Assembly (NCBI GenBank): GCA_019096065.1 | Contig: JAGUCH010000003.1 | Location: 744,001 to 808,000 of the forward strand | Source of the DNA: Paracyclopina nana | Lineage: Eukaryota; Arthropoda; Copepoda; Cyclopoida; Cyclopettidae | Reading direction: 5' to 3' | DNA length: 64,000 bases | Shown here: positions 30,518 to 40,902 of the stretch, in pieces | How the letters are laid out: every line of letters starts with the position of its first letter | How positions within the stretch are numbered: position 1 is the stretch's first letter | The notes under the pieces: generated by a model | Database searches by the model: none | Told to the model about the DNA's origin: nothing | The model's input: only the letters and a program-made list of their open reading frames with translations | Position numbers and translations under genes: made by a program

Positions 30518-33196
30518 ATGAGTTACTCCAAAGAAATCAAGCTGTTATTTATATTTGCTTGGATTTCAAACTGTTTTGCGTTTGGGCCAGAACATGAGCG
30601 CATTTTGCAATGGTGGCAAAATGAGGCTTCTCAGTTGAAGCCTTTGAAGTGTTCGATAAATCCTAACTATTTGACAGAAGACCACCCGGAAGTAGCGCAA
30701 AAATGGCCTTACATTGAACCTAGCACCAAAGTGATCATAAGCCGAAAATGTGAAGAAGATGAAGCTGAGCCCTACTTTGACTTTAAAGGTTCGGGCAAAG
30801 TAGTTGATGGAATTCTAGAAGGAGCTGGAAAATTGAAAATCTACAAAAAAGCCAAAATTGATGCCATGTTTGGTGGGGCAAAATCAAATGGATCTTGCTT
30901 AACTTTATCCCTCTTAAATGGTGGCTCCATGAGAGAAATCATTGGAACATTCAAAAATGGCACATTAGAAGGTAAAGCTGCCTACATTCATGTAATACTT
31001 TTAAACCATTTTTTGCTTTTATAGGCATGGCTAAAATTATGTACTCAAATGGACACAAATTAATTGCCAACTTCCATAATGGATATCCTGATGGATTAAA
31101 GAGACTCTGGAATGAAAATGACAAGTTGTCTGAGGTTTCCTACTTTTCAAACAACTCAAGAAAAGGGTTCTATTGGTCTTATTCTCATGGCAACTATGTC
31201 ATGTACTCTGATGCTTCATTTGTAATTGATGATGATATTATTTATACACTGTTTGTGCCACTCAATTCAAGTGAGGAGATTTTGGCTGGAACTTATTTTT
31301 CTCCATTTGGAATAGTTGACAATTTACATGGAGCTCAAGTTGAAATCACCAGCCATGAAAAAGACTGTATACTCAATCTCAAATGGAGCAAAAAAGGTAA
31401 GAACAAAAAATATTGACATTAACCTTTTTTCACTCTAAGTTTTATAGAAAAGAAGGACTTTAGACTTGTGTTGAGTGAAGAAGAAGTAAAAATGCCTCTG
31501 AACCATGAAGAAAATATGAACTGCAAGGCTCCAAATGTGTCCAGAGCTTTGAATGCACAGGACAAATTCAAAGCTTGGTGCTCACATGTATTGAGCATGT
31601 CCCAAGATGAGTTCACTTCTGCCATAAATATGTATCAAGTGAAGCCAGAAACTTCCCCAGTTGAGCATGACAAAGTGAAGCTACCATTCTTGACCAACTT
31701 CACTCTCATTTCCCGCAATAAAGCTAACATGTCAATCTGGAATGGGCCAATCCTCACCTTTGAAGCTGTAACCTTGAGGATCAATTCTAAAGGGGATCTA
31801 AATGGAGTGAACTTCTTTAAGCTGAATGAGGAAAGCTACAATCAAACTGGAGAACATGATTTCTTGAACTGGAAAATTAGATCTTTTTTTGGTAGCTTCC
31901 ACAATGGAGTTCTTGAAGGACCAGCAACATTATTTACATGGAAAGGTGCTTACATTTTTGCCACTTTCAAAGAAGGAGTTTTGCATGGCCCAATGTTTGC
32001 ATATGGTGTCACCCCGATTCTCCACATAGAGGTATAAACAGCTTGTTTGTACACTTTTCATTATTTCCAATGTTGACAATTGTAGGCCAGGGGCTTCATA
32101 TTCAACCCCAATGGAATGAAATTGAATGACATTCGGGGAGCTCATGGCATCACCTTTTATGGAAGATTCAAAAATGGCCAAGCTCAGGGCAATTTTTGGG
32201 TGGAAATGCTGAGCAGTGGGTACTTGCATGGTAAAGTAGATGACAATGGTCACATCACTGGAGATGACTTAGCTTTCATCTACATGGACGGTGTTACAGC
32301 ATTCAAAGGGCGCTTTGAAGACAAGTTTATGCGAAAAGCTTACAATGTTGATGTTCTTGAATATGGATGTGATGAGAATGGATTGTTCCAAGCTACTAAG
32401 TTCACTGAGCCTTTATCAGAGCAAATCTTCTCTTATGATCCTTGTACAAATGAGTCATTTGGGGGTGGAGCTCCTTTGGGAGTTAGGTACATATACTTGA
32501 AAAGGGTGAATGCATTCTTTATTTCAGCAATTGATTAATAGGGACCCCTATGAAGTGAAAACAGTGACTTTGGCTCCTTCAAGTGTACCCAATAGTGGTG
32601 AAGGTGTATTCCTACTCAGGGACATTCCTGCCCATCAATTTGCAGCCCTGTATTCATTGTTTCTGTACCAAGTTCCTGAGCAAGATGATTTGTACACTGA
32701 AAGCTGTGTTGCTAACATTTCAAAGTCAGATGAGTACAGAAGGCATTGCATGAAATACTCTTTGGGAGTCTCAATGTACCATGGCATCATTCACCTGCCA
32801 CCAGAATTGGATGTGAATCCTTTACCTAATCATGGCCCAAAGGTGAATCATCACTTTAGCAAGAACAATTCAGCTTACAGTGAAATTGAACATCCAAGGT
32901 ATGACAATGATCATCTTTCTGCAATTGTATGTATTGCTTTGAAACAATGCTTTTTTCATAGATTTGGCCTAATTCAAAGTGTGACACCGAGCAGAGATGT
33001 CAAAGCTGGTGAAGAACTCTTCACTAATTATGGGTACAAAATGAGAGACTTTCCAAGTGATTTCCCATGGTATTGGGAAATGAAGACAGCCTTAGGCCGG
33101 GAAGAGAGGCTTCAGAATCAAGCTAATGAGGCAAAGAAAGCCAAGAAAGATAAGCCAAAAAAGAAGAAAAATAAAAGCAGACTGGTTAAATCCTAG
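30518..33196 (+). CDS. Secreted MORN-repeat/SET protein, SETD7-like
   Basis: Six exons: 30518-30971, 31025-31396, 31448-32031, 32086-32486, 32542-32898 and 32962-33196, all in phase, about 800 aa. MORN repeats follow the G-x-F-x-N-G-x-x-x-G pattern (GTFKNGTLEG, GSFHNGVLEG, ATFKEGVLHG, GRFKNGQAQG). The C-terminal third aligns with SETD7: DPYEVKTVTLAPS then GEGVF, NHHFSKN for the NHxF motif, HPRFGLIQ across the last intron, and GEELFTNYGYK for the catalytic Tyr end. SETD7 is a cytosolic/nuclear lysine methyltransferase of 366 aa. This protein is twice as long and begins with a likely signal peptide (KLLFIFAWISNCFA), so it may act outside the cell or not as a histone enzyme. It ends in a Lys-rich tail. 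The start is the first ATG of the open frame. Confidence 0.85.
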
Positions 33197-33296
33197 CTTC
33201 AAATACAAATAAGTTAATTCCTTGCTTTCAAACTGAGGGCATCACACACTTTTCGGATTTTTTTTTCAGATCATCAGCAATGTTATGTTGGTTATT

Positions 33297-34221
33297 TTAA
33301 GAATAAGGTACAACAATTGGGTATATTTGTGTAGCGTTTAAGTCCCCCACACTCTCCCATGTTGCAGAGTCTTCAGGCAACATTCTTATAACTGATGAAT
33401 AGGCTCCAACTCCGGTATCATATCCTGCAAAAGCATAAATGTACCCTTTCCAAAAAAGAGCTGTTATATAAGCTCTGGGTTGAGACATTGCAGTCATTGG
33501 ACTCCAAGACTGAGTTGATGTTGAATACTTATAAACACTTGTTGTTGAATGCAGGTTAGATTGCAGAATTCCGCCCACCACAACAAATACCTGAAAATTT
33601 GCCTCCATCTTTCTCAAAAATGGTCATGCTTCCATCTTTCTCCAATAGACAGGGAGTATTTGATGAACCACCCCTCAAGATTGGATGGGTGGTTGGGAAA
33701 GTTGTGATTGGTGGTGAATGAAGAGGACTATCTGAGAAATCCTGAATTGCCTGATTTTGATCAATCACCAGAAAATGAGAATCTTGGTATGCAAGATAAA
33801 TGTAAGCATTGAATAAGAAAAAAAAAATTGGGGTGTATAAGCTTACAGTCTTTGTAGTTGTTTTGGTTGGTTTGGGGCAGAAATACTTGAAATTTGCTGG
33901 TGCTCACATCTGGCATAGGCACAAGTCCATGGTGTCGCACTTGATGACAAGTATTTTGTGGGGGTGCAAAATAGAAACCCTTGCAATTTGCAGTTCTGAC
34001 ACACTCAGTTGCACAACTGAGGTTATCACTAAAAGGGTTTAATTTTCCTTAGCCATAATTGGTGTTCTATTCAAATGAGTGTAATACTTTTGAAATTTTG
34101 TTGCTGTTCCTCGTGCAGAGTCCAAATGAAAATTGTATGATTGGAACATGTCTTGGTTAAGGCCAAATGCACCTCCTTGGCAAATAGACAAAATGAAAAT
34201 AATCATTTTTGAAGCATTCAT
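33297..34221 (-). CDS. Secreted PAN/apple plus Kelch protein, frame doubtful
   Basis: Minus-strand exons 34088-34221, 33847-34028 and one block below 33782. Exon 1 gives a signal peptide (MIIFILSICQGGAFG). Exon 2 has a PAN/apple-like pattern (CATEC...CKGFYFAP...C). The last block has Kelch features (VFVVVGG, TTSVYKYSTSTQSW, AYITALFWKGYIYAFAGYD) and ends at a TAA at 33297. Between about 33590 and 33620 the frame changes without a clean intron: the upstream frame reads KFSGICC where the Kelch frame reads NFQVFVV. Either a small exon boundary was missed, or there is a frameshift and the gene is damaged. Kelch with PAN and a signal peptide suggests an extracellular binding protein; the function is not known. 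Confidence 0.6.
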
Positions 34222-34892
34222 AGCTTTCAATGTAAATGCTGACTAAGTAGGTGGATAATAGGTACAAGTATATGGACAGTAACCAGGCAATTTATCAGGG
34301 AATTTTGGTTTTTGCCCACATTGTAGATTCAGGACCAAAGCATGAAGAAATCAATACTTGGTGGGCCACTTCTAAAGGTTGTATTTTTACCTAGATTCAG
34401 GTTTCATAGTGTGGGAAAAAGGGAACAAAAGCTGAATGACACTGTTATTGATTAGGCCTACTATATTAACTAAGGCCCTGTTCACCTGCATTATTGTAAG
34501 CAAAATAGCGTGCGATATTATGCTGATATTTGCAAATATCTGGTATTTGTAAAATCATTTTTCAGATTTTGACTTGGAATTGGTCTTTTGGTACCAAAAG
34601 CCATCCTTGGCCAATATAATAATTCTCAGTTTCTCAGTATTTCTCTGCAATATTTTGCCAAAATATCAGCCATAACAAGCTGGTGAACAGGCCCTAAAAC
34701 CAATTAATTTGTATTTGCTAATTTGAATGATTTTTGACTGTGTTGACACATTTGCGTTATGAGTGGCTTATTTTCACCTTCTACAGGCTTGAAAGTTTGC
34801 ATTATTTGCAATTTATAGCTCCAAAGGTTGCCGTTCTGTCTGTTCAATTGTTGTGACTTGTGGTGAACTGAAAACATGGAGCTAAATGCTCA
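34222..34892. other. Intergenic with a paralogous exon fragment
   Basis: Mostly AT-rich. At 34327-34377 on the plus strand, after the acceptor CCACATTGTAG, a short reading SGPKHEEINTWWATSK ends at a donor-like AAAG/GTTG. It resembles the N-terminus of the SETD7-like protein (FGPEHERILQWW). No further exon was found, so it is probably a relic of a second family member. Confidence 0.5.
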
Positions 34893-35840
34893 TTATTCAT
34901 TCATTTTGTCTTGAGGGTGCTTGGTGATACATATAAGTTCCTGAAATATTAATAAAAGTGCTTATTATCTTTTATCTTCTTGAAATATTTACATTATTAC
35001 CTTAATGGAAGGATGCTTTGATTTGCCTGCAGCCAAGCAGGAATCAATTTTGGCCATCTCTTGATTAAGGTGCTTTCCTTGCTTCTTTGCTATTTTCAAG
35101 TTAGCAGCTTTAACCACATAATCCCATATTGCTGCCTGAACATGACTTGGATTGTCTGGATTGAAGCCAACATCTCCATCTTCTTCAAAGTCAATTTCTA
35201 TGTATTCCACTGGTCCATTGGGATTGTCACCAATTCCAGCCAATCCACTGATATCATAATGCCCATCAATGAAGAAAGAGCCAGATCGAAGGTTCAAAAA
35301 GGCAGTTATCAAGTCAATCAGTGCTTGAGTAGACTCATCTAGGTTGTTATTGTTGTTGTTGAATAATCCAGGCAAGCCGGTTAGAAACAGCTCAAAAAAT
35401 CTCAAGTCTGTGTCGAAATTCATAACTGTGGTATCTGTTTAAGTCAAAGTGTTCACCAAGTCAGTTACTTGGGTATCAAAGCCAGTCTCTAGTTCAGCTG
35501 TGATTGTCTCAAGTTGGGTCAAGTCACCAGTTTGAGTGATGAAATTGGTGTTATTGATGATGTAATTAACTCTATTTGTGACAGTTGTGACCTGAGTGAC
35601 ATTATTGTTGGTGATAACTTGGTCATAGCCCACTGTCCCATTGAAGCCACTTTGTATGGCCAAAGGTAACAATAATATACCACTAACAATAACAGCATTA
35701 AGAACTCCACTGAGCACTGACATCAAGTAGTCCAATGTGTTAATTTTCCACTTGAATTTGTGGTATAACTCAACATAATGCCAGATTCTCTTGTCCTTTA
35801 TAAAGTGGAATTCAAAATCTGTAAATGCAACAATATTCAT
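34893..35840 (-). pseudogene. Unknown membrane protein with one in-frame stop
   Basis: Exons 35001-35840 and 34893-34940 (junction AAG/GTAATA to TTTCAG/GAA). An N-terminal part (MNIVAFTDFEF) precedes one hydrophobic segment (LMSVLSGVLNAVIVSGILLLPLAI). A region with sequons follows (NGT, NVT, NNT), then an acidic C-terminal domain ending KHPQDKMNE. The frame is open on both sides of a TAA at 35439-35441, and the reading resumes TDTTVMNFDTDL. I found no intron that removes the stop. Nonsense mutation, allele or base error are the likely causes. No family recognised. Confidence 0.55.
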
Positions 35841-36157
35841 ATAAATCTTTTTGTAATGAGGAATTTTAGGTTTGATTTCATGTTGGGGAAGATGATTGAA
35901 AAAATCCTACTCCATTTTGGTTAAGAAACTTAAATTAGGTTATATTTTAATTTCTTCAGTATCGCTGTTAACATGTTTTTCATTACTTTCCTCGGTATGG
36001 ATTTTTTGGTGGCTTTTGATACAAAGGGCCCTTCTGCCTAGTGCCCAAGTTTTTGTTGATTGTATTATGGAATACTTCATGGTAAAAACGATCACTCAGT
36101 ATCTCACTAATTGAAAGTAACAATGTCAACAAAAGAAATATTTCAGCTGCTGCTTTC
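35841..36157. other. Intergenic, no gene seen
   Basis: Sequence between the unknown membrane protein and the LTR element. Nothing recognisable. Confidence 0.4.
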
Positions 36158-36448
36158 TGAAAGGAAGAATTCCAGGAGTACTATGCTTCTGGAGGATTGG
36201 CCTTACTACACGGATATAGCCAAAGTCTTGAATAAGAACTTTGTACAAAAGCGTCGAATAAACGGACAACTTGTTGGTATGGAAAAACAAACGGAACTGA
36301 TCTATTTAGGGGTGAGCTCTACAGAGGTTGAGTTGACTGAGTAGACTGTAGAAGGACTGCAGTTGAGTGTTGAGAGGTCTCCTGGGAATCAGAGCGAGTA
36401 TCGGGTTGATCGGGTTGCGTGATTGTAGCTACGGAACATTTCTGATCA
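36158..36448 (-). repeat. 3' LTR of the non-autonomous element
   Basis: On the minus strand it starts TGATCAGAAATG and ends CCTTTCA. About 98% identical to 40053-40343. Confidence 0.9.
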
Positions 36449-37476
36449 TTCCCCGCATTCAAGGAATCTTGAATCTTGTTGAAATGTTCCTTGTTGAGCG
36501 CTTCAAGGTCTCCATTGTCCAAGTCAGTGTTGGACTCGAGCTGCAGCGTTGGAATTTGGTCTCCATAGGCTTCATCTTGGAAGTGTGGCTGAGTGAGTCC
36601 ACAGACTCATTTGAACTTGGAGCCATTGGATGATGCTGATAAAGCCTTGGATCTGTAGCTTGTGCGGTTGTTGGAGAGTTGACTTCCCGTGCAGCGACCT
36701 CATGTCCAGTTAGCTTCCATTTGTCCAATAATCTGGGTTTGGCTCTAACTCAGATCTTTGGGAGCAATTTGTAATGCTTCCCCGCAATTACAAGCTCATT
36801 GTAATTCCAGTTTAACAATTGCGACCAATTCAACTTATCACTATCATTTATAAGCCTGTTGCATGGGTTTCATTCCCCGCATACAGTGCATACATCTTTC
36901 TACTTTGGTCTGTAGCTCACGTCTGAGCTTAAGGAGTTGAGGTGCCTGGACATCTCCGGATTTGGGCCCTTTTTTCTCACTGGGTCCAGTGCCTTAGATG
37001 AAAATCTCAACTTGGGAGACCCTGTTTAAATTCTTACTTTAGTTGAGAATCCTCGTTTGAAAAAACTTCCGACTGAGCTTCTTTTTAGCAAAAGAGAGAG
37101 CATTTTACAAATTTCGAACTTTTGCCGACTTTTGCTTCAGCTGAAAGTCGGGTAGGATGTTTTTTCAGTCTCCATGTCAATGCCCTTTTTTATTTGTAAG
37201 TAAGTACATGCTTTCCAATCAGGATTCCCCGCGTATGAGGCCATTTATGTCAATGTTGGCATTAAAAGCATGAAATTCTTCCTTTAGATGAGAATTCACG
37301 TCTGAAAAAACTTCTGATTAGGCCTCTTTTATGACAAAAGTGAGCACATTTTTTAAGCTTCGAACTTTTGTGGTCTTTTGCTTTAGCTGAAAGACTGGTA
37401 AGATGTTTTTTCCATCTTTGGGATCATGCTTTTCAATGTATTTTGATCCTAGAGTTTCTCTAATTCTAACACAAAG
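36449..37476 (-). repeat. 3' non-coding part with repeated PPT-like motifs
   Basis: TTCCCCGC (minus strand GCGGGGAA) occurs at 36449, about 36777, 36873 and 37224. The copies at 36873 and 37224 head two diverged direct repeats of about 250 bp (36873-37180 and 37224-37430) with CGAACTTTTG and AGCTGAAAG. Only the copy at 36449 abuts an LTR. No long ORF. Confidence 0.65.
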
Positions 37477-39066
37477 TTAAGTGTTAGGTCTGTCTTTGGG
37501 CCATTCAGCATTCAGCTTGAACAGGCCACTAATTTTGTCAATTGACATAGAAAGGTAAAATTTAATTTTTACTTTGGGCTTTGCGCCAAAATCCTGCATC
37601 CTGAGTCTTCTTTGGGCGCAAGGACTTTCTAACTGATCCAGCATGGACTCAACATCTTGAGTCTTACTGTCAGACCAGTTTTGAGGCTGCTCTTTGTCTG
37701 CTAAAATTGTCTTGCAGATCTCCGTTTCCTGATGTAAGATTTTTAGGTTGCCCTCCAGGATCGGTTCAACCTTTGCGATGCCTTTTTGGCTTATTTCATG
37801 GGTTCCAAAGTCTCGAATCATGAGTCTTATTTGGCCACCCATGCCCTTCAGGTGGTCCAAGTGCTTGTCAATCATGACTGCCTTCTCTTTGTCTTGACCT
37901 TGTTCTGTTGTGATAGGTCTCTCTGCTTGACTTGTTTGCTCAGTGTTTGGCACTGCCAAGTCTTGCTCCAAGTCTGGAGCTAGCAGGGGCTCTTTTTTCA
38001 TCACCAGATTCTCTATTGCAGAGAGATTCTTGGCTGTGACATTGTAGTCTTCTGTCAAAGTCTTGAACATGTAACTGGACTTTGTAGGCAAGATGGCCTC
38101 TAAGTCCGAACTCTCTTTTAACTTAGTATTGTAAATTCTCAAGAATTCTCTGTACCAGAAACGCTTTCGAAGTTTCAGTCTTGAAACTCTTTCCTTGAGG
38201 CAGATAGCAGCCATTCTTTTTTCATCATCTTCCTTGATGAGTTCATCTGAGGAGTCCATTCCCTCTTGATCAGGCATGTCAAAGACCTTGCCTGCTAACT
38301 TGTCAAGCCTGTAGACATCTTCCCTTGCCTGCTTTGCAAGCGGCATCAGTTCAAGGATCCTTTTCTTCCATTGGGATTGGCCTAGCTTACGCCATCTGGT
38401 GTACATTTGTTCTAGGCTTTCACATTCAGCATTCATGCTGGCTACCACAGCTCTCCAGCTGTCTCCAGAGTCTTTTGGAGTGCTTGTTGCCAAAGCTTGA
38501 CTAGGTCTGGCCTTTAACATTGTTGCTTCTTGACTGCAAAGAGTCTCATCTGCTTCAACTAGTGAGTCCACATAGTTTGTAGACTTGTCTAATCTTTTTA
38601 AGGCAGTCATTTTGAGATCACCTAGGATCATTGTCATCGAGTCATGACCAGATATCTCTGATTTATCCTGGTGCTCTTTTTCATACTTGCTTAGGGCCCT
38701 GCGGAAATACTTGGACCAGAAATTTCTCCTTAATTGGTGAATTTGTCCACCAAGTCTTATTCCTTCAGATTTTGGATCATTTGAACTGACCTCATCAGCA
38801 CTCCCATCTGAGATCATGGAATCTATGCTGACATTCACATGGAACATTGCACTGATCTCTCCTCCGAGCCTGTCAATGTCCTCTCTTGCCCGTGTCACTT
38901 CTAGGACAAGCACTTCTATGTTCTCCTCCCAATATCTTGGGGACTTTTTCATCCATTTTAAGAACAACCCTTTAAGGGCTCGCATTTTAGCATCAGCTCT
39001 TTTGACAAAGTCTTGCCATTTTTCAGGGTCAGAGCCCATAAGTGAGCTTGAAGCTCTCGTGGCCAT
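37477..39066 (-). CDS. Gag-like protein with an internal duplication
   Basis: 529 aa, starting MATRASSSLMGSDPEKW (first ATG at 39066). Two related blocks, about residues 15-165 and 205-355, share a layout: W...YW/QW, a helix with AREDIDRL or AREDVYRL, a short acidic SSDE-type linker, then LRRNFWSKYFRRAL or LRKRFWYREFLRIY. The C-terminal part is helical (MGGQIRLMIRDFG, RRLRMQDFGAK). No zinc knuckle and no enzyme motif. The place after a PBS and leader fits Gag. I do not recognise the family by sequence. Confidence 0.7.
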   Translation of the reverse strand: MATRASSSLMGSDPEKWQDFVKRADAKMRALKGLFLKWMKKSPRYWEENIEVLVLEVTRAREDIDRLGGEISAMFHVNVSIDSMISDGSADEVSSNDPKSEGIRLGGQIHQLRRNFWSKYFRRALSKYEKEHQDKSEISGHDSMTMILGDLKMTALKRLDKSTNYVDSLVEADETLCSQEATMLKARPSQALATSTPKDSGDSWRAVVASMNAECESLEQMYTRWRKLGQSQWKKRILELMPLAKQAREDVYRLDKLAGKVFDMPDQEGMDSSDELIKEDDEKRMAAICLKERVSRLKLRKRFWYREFLRIYNTKLKESSDLEAILPTKSSYMFKTLTEDYNVTAKNLSAIENLVMKKEPLLAPDLEQDLAVPNTEQTSQAERPITTEQGQDKEKAVMIDKHLDHLKGMGGQIRLMIRDFGTHEISQKGIAKVEPILEGNLKILHQETEICKTILADKEQPQNWSDSKTQDVESMLDQLESPCAQRRLRMQDFGAKPKVKIKFYLSMSIDKISGLFKLNAEWPKDRPNT

Positions 39067-39786
39067 AATGAACAAGGAATAGCTTTAAAAAGTGTCAAAA
39101 CTTTATTTACTCATGCTTACAGTGTTCAATCATTTGAATAATACAATAAGATCAGGTCTTCGGAATTCACTATATCCCTCTCTGTATCTCTTCTTTTCCG
39201 GGTTAATATGACCTTGTCAGTGACCAGTACTTGTTGAAGCCTGGCCAAGATCTCAATCCGGTGAATTCGGGAGGTGGGTATTTGCACTTTGCCGAACTCG
39301 ACACTTTCGGTTATTTCGGCGGGTCGTCGTGCTTGCCTTGCCGATGGCTATCACTGTTGCCGCCGTTTCCGGAAAATATTCGATCGGCTGCTGTAGTGGC
39401 AATATCTTGCCATTCGTCTTGTCTTTGCCCTGGCCAGATGTTCTGCCTGTAAACACAGAAAAGACTTTTTTAGTAGCTGAATTCTCAGCCTTAGAATTTT
39501 CGTCTCGGTGCGCACTTTGCTGCTACCGGAAAATTCAAACGTTGGCGGGACTTTTTTGATGGCGTCACCTGACACGTAGCTTTGACCCAGCTTTCAAGAA
39601 GCCGGAGCCCGTCAAGAAAGTCCCAAGGGGCTTAGCGATTCCAAATGGTGTCACCTGACCCGCAGCCTTATGTGCAGCTTTTATAATAAGCTACGGCCCA
39701 TGCAGGAATCGCAATCGACAAAATGGCGTCCTTTTTGACGCAGACTGTCTCCCAGGATCGACTTCTCGATCTCCAAGAGAAATAGC

Positions 39787-39957
39787 GCGTCTGGCGGGTC
39801 TATACTACCGGCCAAAAGCGGAAAAACTTGCCTAGCGTCTCTCCTCGTAATCACGGGGGACTGCTTAAGCGAAAGGGTCGCGTCTGGCGGGTCTGTTACC
39901 GGCCAAAAGCGGAAAAACGCGTCGGGCAGGTCTAATTACCGGCCAAAAGCGCAATAA
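39787..39957 (-). repeat. Leader repeats, three copies
   Basis: The block GCGTCTGGCGGGTCTA...ACCGGCCAAAAGCGGAAAAA occurs at 39787, 39879 and 39919, with small changes. It is in the untranslated leader between the PBS and the Gag-like ORF, where RNA packaging signals would be. Confidence 0.75.
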
Positions 39958-40040
39958 TGAGTTCAATTTCCAACTATACCTCTATCCCAGGGATCCAGTC
40001 GGACCCGCGACCTCAGGGTCTTGGTTCACCGTGCCGAAAA

Positions 40041-40052
40041 CGTTGGGTGCCA
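40041..40052 (-). other. Primer binding site
   Basis: TGGCACCCAACG on the minus strand starts directly after the 5' LTR, as expected for pairing with a tRNA 3' end. Confidence 0.8.
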
Positions 40053-40343
40053 TGAAAGGAAGAATTCCAGGAGTACTATGCTTCTGGAGGATCGGCCTTA
40101 CTACACGGATATAGCCAAAGTCTTGAATAAGAACTTTGTACAAAAGCGTCGAATAAACGGACAACTTGTTGGTATGGAAAAACAAACGGAACTGATCTAT
40201 TTAGCGGTAAGCTCTACAGAGGTTGAGTTGACTGAGTAGACTGTAGAAGGACTGCAGTTGAGTGTTGAGAGGTCTCCTGGGAATCAGAGCGAGTATCAGG
40301 TTGATCGGGTTGCGTGATCGTAGCTATGGAACATTTCTGATCA
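40053..40343 (-). repeat. 5' LTR of the non-autonomous element
   Basis: Partner of 36158-36448. Confidence 0.9.
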
Positions 40344-40902
40344 TATAAGGCAAAGTCAAACTATGACTCATTTTTGATTATACAAGGGCCAAAACTAGCT
40401 GTAATGCTGCTTAAGGTCTTAAGATCCTCGTGATGTAGGCCTTGCAAACAAATGCAAAAATGACTGAGTCGTCACTTTTGATGCAAGCGATTTTTATTGG
40501 TGGACTCAGCTTGTAAATCGCGCAATTATTTTGCTGTCAAGGCTGCAAAGGCCTACAAAAAACTAGCACATATGCTAAACTGGAATCTCTTCATTTGTGC
40601 AGATCGACGAATCTGTAAATAATTTGTAAATTGTAATTGTGGCAGTCCCCCACCGCCGCCGCCGCCACCCACCATTTTGCGTCTTCCTCCCGATGGTCAC
40701 AAGTTCCCGCCTGACTAAAGAGACCCATCATCGATCCTCTACCAGGTACCTTTTTTTACATACAATGTGTCACATTTACTTCAAAAAAAACAGCGACTAA
40801 CTTTAATACCAAAATGATGGTACATACGACTGCCACAGATGGTTCCCACATCATTTTTTACCTGGCCTCATTAAAATGCTTTACTTTGTTCATTTTTTCA
40901 GA
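40344..40902. other. Intergenic with a satellite relic
   Basis: 40344-40397 (GGCAAAGTCAAAC...TGACTCATTTTTG...CAAGGGCCAAAACT) matches part of the 169-bp satellite unit at 16.6-18.4 kb. 40650-40672 has a short CCG/CCA triplet run. No gene seen. Confidence 0.6.

Larger units (their letters stand above)
36158..40343 (-). mobile_element. Non-autonomous LTR retrotransposon
   Basis: Two direct 291-bp repeats (36158-36448 and 40053-40343) differ at 6 positions and have TG...CA ends. Next to the right repeat on the minus strand is a PBS (TGGCACCCAACG, 40052-40041), and the minus strand reads GCGGGGAA just before the left repeat, so the element runs right to left. The only long ORF is Gag-like (37477-39066); no protease, RT or integrase is present. 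Flanks (CTTTC on the left, TATAA on the right) do not match, so no target duplication is seen. Confidence 0.9.
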
